DNA of 10,293 nucleotides from an uncultured Propionibacteriaceae bacterium (GTDB lineage: Bacteria > Actinomycetota > Actinomycetes > Propionibacteriales > Propionibacteriaceae), in NCBI GenBank assembly GCA_936924635.1, contig CAKZHP010000020.1, forward strand, positions 1-10,293, in the 5' to 3' direction. A program made the translations under genes and the position numbers. A model generated the notes under the pieces. The model was not told the DNA's origin. It ran no database searches and worked only from the letters and a program-made list of their open reading frames with translations. Position 1 is the first letter of the stretch; each line of letters begins with the position of its first letter. This document shows positions 6,949 through 10,293 of this stretch, piece after piece.

Positions 6949-8040
6949 GTGGCTCTGACTATCGGCATCGTGGGGCTGCCCAACGCGGGCAAGTCCACCC
7001 TCTTCAACGCGCTCACCAAGAACGACGTGCTCGCGGCGAACTACCCGTTCGCGACCATCGAGCCGAACACCGGGGTGGTCGGGGTGCCCGAGCCGCGTCT
7101 CGACGTGCTGGCAGAGATGTTCTCCTCGGCGCGTACGGTGCCGGCGACCGTGACCTTCGTCGACATCGCGGGCATCGTGAAGGGCGCCAGCCACGGTGAG
7201 GGGATGGGCAACGCGTTCCTCGCCAACATCCGTGAGGCCGACGCCATCTGCCAGGTGACCAGGGCGTTCACCGACGCCGACGTCACGCACGTGGACGGCA
7301 AGGTCGACCCTGCCAGCGACCTGGAGACCATCTCGACCGAGCTGATCCTGGCCGACCTGCAGACCGTGGAGAAGGCGTTGCCGCGGGTCGAGAAGGAGGC
7401 CCGGATCAAGAAGGAGACCAAGCCGAAGCACGAGGCCATGGTCGCCGCGCAGGAGGTGCTGGCCGCGGGCAAGGGCGTTCGGCAGGCCGGTCTCGCCCTG
7501 GAGCCGCTCGCCGACCTGTTCCTGCTCACGGCCAAGCCCTACCTGTACGTGTTCAACTGCGACTCCTCCGAGCTCGCCGACGAGGCGCTCAAGGACCGGC
7601 TGCGAGCCCTGGTGGCCCCGGCCGAGGCGGTGTTCCTGGACGCGAAGTTCGAGTCAGAGCTGATCGACCTGGAGGGCGACGAGGCCCGCGAGTTCCTGGC
7701 CGACGCCGGGATCGAGGAGCCGGGCCTGGACGTGCTCGCGCGCGTGGGCTACGAGACCCTCGGCCTGCAGAGCTACCTCACCGCCGGCCCCAAGGAGTCG
7801 CGCGCCTGGACGATCCGCAAGGGCGCCACCGCCCCCCAGGCCGCCGGGGTGATCCACACCGACTTCGAGAAGGGCTTCATCAAGGCCGAGATCGTCTCGT
7901 ACGACGACCTCGTCGCCGCCGGGTCCATCGCTGCCGCGAGGGCTGCCGGCAAGGCGCGCATCGAGGGCAAGGAGTACGTGATGGCCGACGGCGACGTGGT
8001 GGAGTTCAGGACAGGGCTTACGTCTGGGGGCAAGAAGTGA
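6949..8040 (+). CDS. ychF: Redox-regulated ATPase YchF (Obg/OLA1 family)
   Basis: YchF is a cytosolic P-loop ATPase of the TRAFAC/Obg group that binds ribosomes and influences stress responses. From the GTG at 6949 the product is 363 residues, the usual length. Visible motifs are the Walker A loop GLPNAGKS (residues 9-16), a switch I region with PFATIEPN (33-40), the Walker B/G3 element VDIAG (71-75) followed by GASHGEGMGN (79-88), a helical insert at about 130-185, and the nucleotide-base motif region beginning Asn203. The C-terminal TGS domain occupies about 279-356. The base motif reads NCDS rather than the usual NxxE. The C-terminus ends TGLTSGGKK after VEFR. An upstream in-frame ATG at 6811 is rejected because the extra 46 residues are unlike YchF and overlap the divergent gene. 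Regulation is probably from the leaderless promoter just upstream. Confidence 0.97.
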   Translation: MALTIGIVGLPNAGKSTLFNALTKNDVLAANYPFATIEPNTGVVGVPEPRLDVLAEMFSSARTVPATVTFVDIAGIVKGASHGEGMGNAFLANIREADAICQVTRAFTDADVTHVDGKVDPASDLETISTELILADLQTVEKALPRVEKEARIKKETKPKHEAMVAAQEVLAAGKGVRQAGLALEPLADLFLLTAKPYLYVFNCDSSELADEALKDRLRALVAPAEAVFLDAKFESELIDLEGDEAREFLADAGIEEPGLDVLARVGYETLGLQSYLTAGPKESRAWTIRKGATAPQAAGVIHTDFEKGFIKAEIVSYDDLVAAGSIAAARAAGKARIEGKEYVMADGDVVEFRTGLTSGGKK

Positions 8041-8077
8041 TCAGGGACGCCCACGACGCGAACGAGACGACAAACCG

Positions 8078-8507
8078 AACGACTTCGAGCTAGAACGCCT
8101 CCGCGCGGCGTTGCGGGAGTACTTCAACAAGGACGGCGAGTTCAGGCTCGATCGCCTTCAAGAGGCGCTGAGTTCCGCGGACGTGTCGGTGACGCGCGAA
8201 GGCTACGAGATCAAGTTCTTGGGGAAGTCGTACGCCAAGTACCTGGCCTCGACTAGGACCGAGACGGTGGTGGTTCCCGATGTCGAACACAATGCTTCGG
8301 CCGTAAACGCGGATTCCGAGAACCTGTAAATCGTCGGGGGATAACCTCGATGCACTCAAGCATCTGGTGGGGTCGTAGGCGGGCAAGGTCAAGTGCATCT
8401 ACATCGATCCGCCGTACAATACGGGGTCCGATGGCTTCGTCTATGCCGACGACTTCGGCTTCACGCCAAAGGACCTGGTCGAGAGGACCTGCGCAACGCC
8501 GGCGTGA
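8078..8507 (+). pseudogene. Decayed N-terminal half of a Type III restriction-modification methyltransferase (Mod)
   Basis: Type III Mod proteins are beta-class adenine methyltransferases with motif IV (DPPY) ahead of the SAM-binding motif. From 8078 one frame reads NDFELERLRAALREYF and continues through FLGKSYAKYLASTRTETVV to ADSENL, then stops at TAA 8327-8329, where the family typically has Tyr. An extra G in the run 8336-8340 shifts the frame. The next frame reads DNLDALKHLVGS, hits TAG 8376-8378 (again an expected Tyr), then AGKVKCIYIDPPYNTGSDGF with DPPY at 8406-8417, and ends in TGA at 8505-8507 shortly after DFGFTPKDLVER. The target-recognition domain, the SAM motif and any Res subunit are absent. 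Base composition is visibly less GC-rich than its neighbours, suggesting acquired DNA. It cannot encode an active enzyme. The identification is from the motif and the flanking text. Confidence 0.85.
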
Positions 8508-8807
8508 ACGTGGCAGACCAAGAGACCAAGAGGCGGCCCGAGACGGGAACCTGACAACCAGCCGCTCACACGATGACCTCTGCCTTTTGTTCCACCGTGG
8601 TGGTAATGTCCAGCCCACCGGCGCCGGAAACCGCTCGTGAGCAGCCCGGTACTCCACATGCACAGGCAGGGCTGACTACCAGCTCGACACCCGGCACCTC
8701 GGTACCCGCCACCCTCCTATAAACCAGCACCGGTCGAGGACGCGCCGGCCCTTCAGGGATCTCAGCCCACGTCCCACCTCAGGACAACCAGAAGGAAGTG
8801 ATCGCGG
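8508..8807 (+). other. Non-coding stretch between the mod relic and the aldo/keto reductase
   Basis: I see no credible gene here. A short open frame, EDLRNAGVNVADQETKRRP, runs from about 8483 to a TGA at 8552-8554 in a different frame from the mod relic and could be another scrap of the same lost locus. The rest, 8555-8807, has many stops and no recognisable protein or RNA. It contains the AT-rich TATAAA at 8718-8723 and ends with the aldo/keto reductase ribosome binding site, AAGGAAG at 8792-8798. Confidence 0.5.
8718..8723 (+). promoter_or_regulatory. Candidate -10 element for the aldo/keto reductase
   Basis: TATAAA stands out in otherwise GC-rich sequence and fits the TANNNT -10 pattern. 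It would give a 5' untranslated region of about 80 bases before the ATG at 8808. No good -35 match is found 16-18 bases upstream, so this is only a candidate. Confidence 0.35.
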
Positions 8808-9641
8808 ATGCGACGGATAGCGCTGCCGAGCGGGGAGTCCATCCCTGTGCTGGGCCAGGGCACCTGGGGCTGGGGTGAGGACCCCGGCCGCCGCGGCGAC
8901 GAGGTCGCCGCGCTGCACGCCGGCCTCGAGTTGGGCATGACGCTGGTCGACACCGCCGAGATGTACGCCGACGGCGGCGCGGAGGAGGTGGTCGGTGAAG
9001 CATTGGCGGGTCGCCGCGACGAGGCGTTCGTGGTCAGCAAGGTCCTGCCGTCCCACGCCTCCCGTTCCGGCACGATCGCGGCCTGCGAACGCAGCCTGAA
9101 ACGCCTGGGCACCGATCGGATCGACCTCTACCTGCTGCACTGGCAGGGCAGGTACCCGCTGCAGGACACCGTCGCGGCTTTGCAACAGCTCGTCGAGGAC
9201 GGGAAAATCCGATACTGGGGCGTCAGCAACTTCGACCACCGGGCCCTCGCCGACCTGCAGGACGTGCCGGGCAGCAGCGGGCTGGCCACGGATCAGGTGC
9301 TGTACAACCTGTCGCGGCGAGGACCGGAGTACGACCTACTGCCGTGGTGCGCCGAACACCAGCTGCCGGTCATGGCGTACTCGCCGATCGAGCAGGGCCG
9401 CATCCTTCACGACACGACGCTGAACGACGTCGCGGCCCGCCACGGCGTCAGCCCCGCGGCGGCGGCCATCGCCTGGGTGCTACGCCGCGACTCGCTCTGC
9501 ACGATCCCCAAGGCGAGCAGCCCGCAGCACGTGCGAGACAACGCCACAGCACTGGACGTGGAGCTGACCCGCGAAGACCTGGATGCTCTGGACCGTGCGT
9601 TCCCGCCCCCGAGCGGACCGCGACCACTAGAAATGCTGTGA
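8808..9641 (+). CDS. Aldo/keto reductase, YeaE (methylglyoxal reductase)-like
   Basis: This is an NADPH-dependent cytosolic carbonyl reductase of the aldo/keto reductase superfamily, 277 residues and full length. The catalytic tetrad is intact: Asp48 and Tyr53 (LVDTAEMYADGGAE), Lys78 (VVSK) and His111 (LLHW). Cofactor-binding elements are GVSNFD (138-143), the AYSPIEQG loop (190-197) and IPKASSPQHVRDN (233-245), where Lys235 and Arg243 would contact the 2'-phosphate of NADP. From memory, the GQGTW start, DTAEMYADGGAE, YDLLPWC and PVMAYSP blocks closely resemble E. coli YeaE, which acts on methylglyoxal; the substrate here is inferred. The start is supported by AAGGAAG nine bases upstream. An LtrA-family gene follows on the same strand after about 110 bases and may share the transcript. 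Confidence 0.95.
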   Translation: MRRIALPSGESIPVLGQGTWGWGEDPGRRGDEVAALHAGLELGMTLVDTAEMYADGGAEEVVGEALAGRRDEAFVVSKVLPSHASRSGTIAACERSLKRLGTDRIDLYLLHWQGRYPLQDTVAALQQLVEDGKIRYWGVSNFDHRALADLQDVPGSSGLATDQVLYNLSRRGPEYDLLPWCAEHQLPVMAYSPIEQGRILHDTTLNDVAARHGVSPAAAAIAWVLRRDSLCTIPKASSPQHVRDNATALDVELTREDLDALDRAFPPPSGPRPLEML

Positions 9642-9751
9642 CCCTGCCCAAGGGCGCAGCCCGGTCGGTCCGGGCAGCGCTCCGGACGGCGCGGCAGCAC
9701 CGTCGGTTCGGGGGTAGGAGTTGCCGGGCTTGAAAGGGGATGATTTCGCGG

Positions 9752-10293
9752 ATGTCAGAGAACTCTGAGCCGGGCAGCGAGGCCGGCGCGCGGGACAGCG
9801 GCAGCGGGTCGGTGGGCGACCTAGAGCTGTTCTTCGACCTGGTGTTCGTGTACGCGATGGCGCAGCTGACCGAGCTGGTGCGGGACGACGTTTCGTGGCG
9901 GGGTTTCGGTCATGGTGTGCTCGGCCTGCTGGCGGTGTGGTGGGCCTGGGTCTGCTACACGTGGCTCACCAACACCTTCACCACGAATCGGGTGGTATTT
10001 CGCTGCCTGGTCATCGCCGCCATGGCTGCGATGCTGCTGGCCGCAAGCGCACTCCCGACCGCGTTCAGCACCGGAGCCCTCGTCTTCGGGCTTGCCCTGC
10101 TCACCATCCGCGTCATCCACCTGGTCTTGTTCGTCGTGGCCGCCTCCCACGACGACGAACACGTCCGTGCAGGCCTACTGCGGCTGGTCCCGAGCCTGCT
10201 CATCGCACCCGTCCTGATCGCCGTCGCCGCCGCTTTCCCATCCCCCTACCGAGAGCTGCTCTGGATCGGTGCAGCCATCATCGACTTCGGCGG
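9752..10293 (+). CDS. ltrA: Low temperature requirement A (LtrA) family membrane protein, 5' part
   Basis: LtrA-family proteins are multi-pass membrane proteins named after a Listeria gene needed for growth in the cold; their molecular activity is unknown. The diagnostic motif ELFFDLVFVYAMAQLTEL is at residues 25-42, after a polar N-terminus of about 22 residues. Hydrophobic helices follow at about 53-71, 81-100, 106-131 and 144-161. The family's conserved aromatic stretch in the second helix (WWAWVCYTWLTN) and the Arg-rich turn after it (TTNRVVFR) are both present. 181 codons are visible and the gene continues past the window edge. The ATG at 9752 is preferred. An in-frame ATG at 9740 directly abuts the GGGG that would serve as ribosome binding site. 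The AGGGG-to-9752 spacing of about 12 bases is somewhat long, so the start is not certain. Confidence 0.9.
   Translation, partial: MSENSEPGSEAGARDSGSGSVGDLELFFDLVFVYAMAQLTELVRDDVSWRGFGHGVLGLLAVWWAWVCYTWLTNTFTTNRVVFRCLVIAAMAAMLLAASALPTAFSTGALVFGLALLTIRVIHLVLFVVAASHDDEHVRAGLLRLVPSLLIAPVLIAVAAAFPSPYRELLWIGAAIIDFG

Noticed and set aside
8327..8378. Programmed recoding (stop readthrough or frameshift) to express an intact Mod
   Set aside because: Two stops plus a one-base insertion in about 50 bases, and loss of the SAM-binding half downstream, fit decay. No slippery-site and pseudoknot pattern was evident.
8090..8663. Open frames on the minus strand (8090-8398, 8253-8663) and on plus at 8350-8640
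   Set aside because: They lie over the mod relic and its flank in other frames. Their products are Arg/Ser-rich with no recognisable domain, whereas the plus-strand mod frames carry real motifs such as DPPY.
9668..9687. Hairpin GTCCGG-8 nt-CCGGAC between the aldo/keto reductase and ltrA as a terminator
   Set aside because: The stem is only six base pairs and is not followed by a T run. Such short inverted repeats are expected by chance in GC-rich DNA.

Overview
The window looks like chromosomal DNA from a high-GC actinomycete. Codon third positions are almost all G or C, GTG starts occur, ychF has a leaderless-type promoter, and there is a DinB/DUF664-like protein of the kind common in mycothiol-using Actinobacteria. 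A Nocardioides-like member of Nocardioidaceae is my best guess, from general feel only.

Layout. Positions 1-358 (minus) hold the 5' part of rmuC, with a membrane anchor and a very regular leucine heptad repeat. Divergent from it are an M18 aminopeptidase (452-1702, plus) and a tightly coupled DinB/DUF664-like protein (1704-2279, plus). These run tail-to-tail into a three-gene minus-strand cluster that reads leftwards from 6830. Its order is a DUF4261-like protein (6039-6830), an 1087-residue HEAT-like alpha-solenoid protein of unknown role (2733-5996), and a DUF4442/PaaI-type hotdog protein (2243-2713). Its short gaps (42 and 19 nt) suggest one transcript. Divergent from this cluster is ychF (6949-8040, plus).

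Directly after the ychF stop, about 430 bp carry the decayed N-terminal half of a Type III restriction-modification methyltransferase (Mod). It has two stop codons at positions that look like former tyrosines, a one-base insertion in a G run, and loss of everything after the DPPY region. The remaining stretch to 8807 is non-coding. It is followed by an intact YeaE-type aldo/keto reductase (8808-9641) and the start of an LtrA-family membrane protein that runs off the window (9752-10293).

The left part looks like ordinary backbone with housekeeping genes (RmuC, M18 peptidase, YchF). The segment after ychF looks like an accessory junction where a restriction-modification locus was acquired and then eroded. 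I see no CRISPR array, tRNA, rRNA, intact transposase or intact defence system. The least explained intact material is the solenoid protein and its DUF4261-like neighbour.
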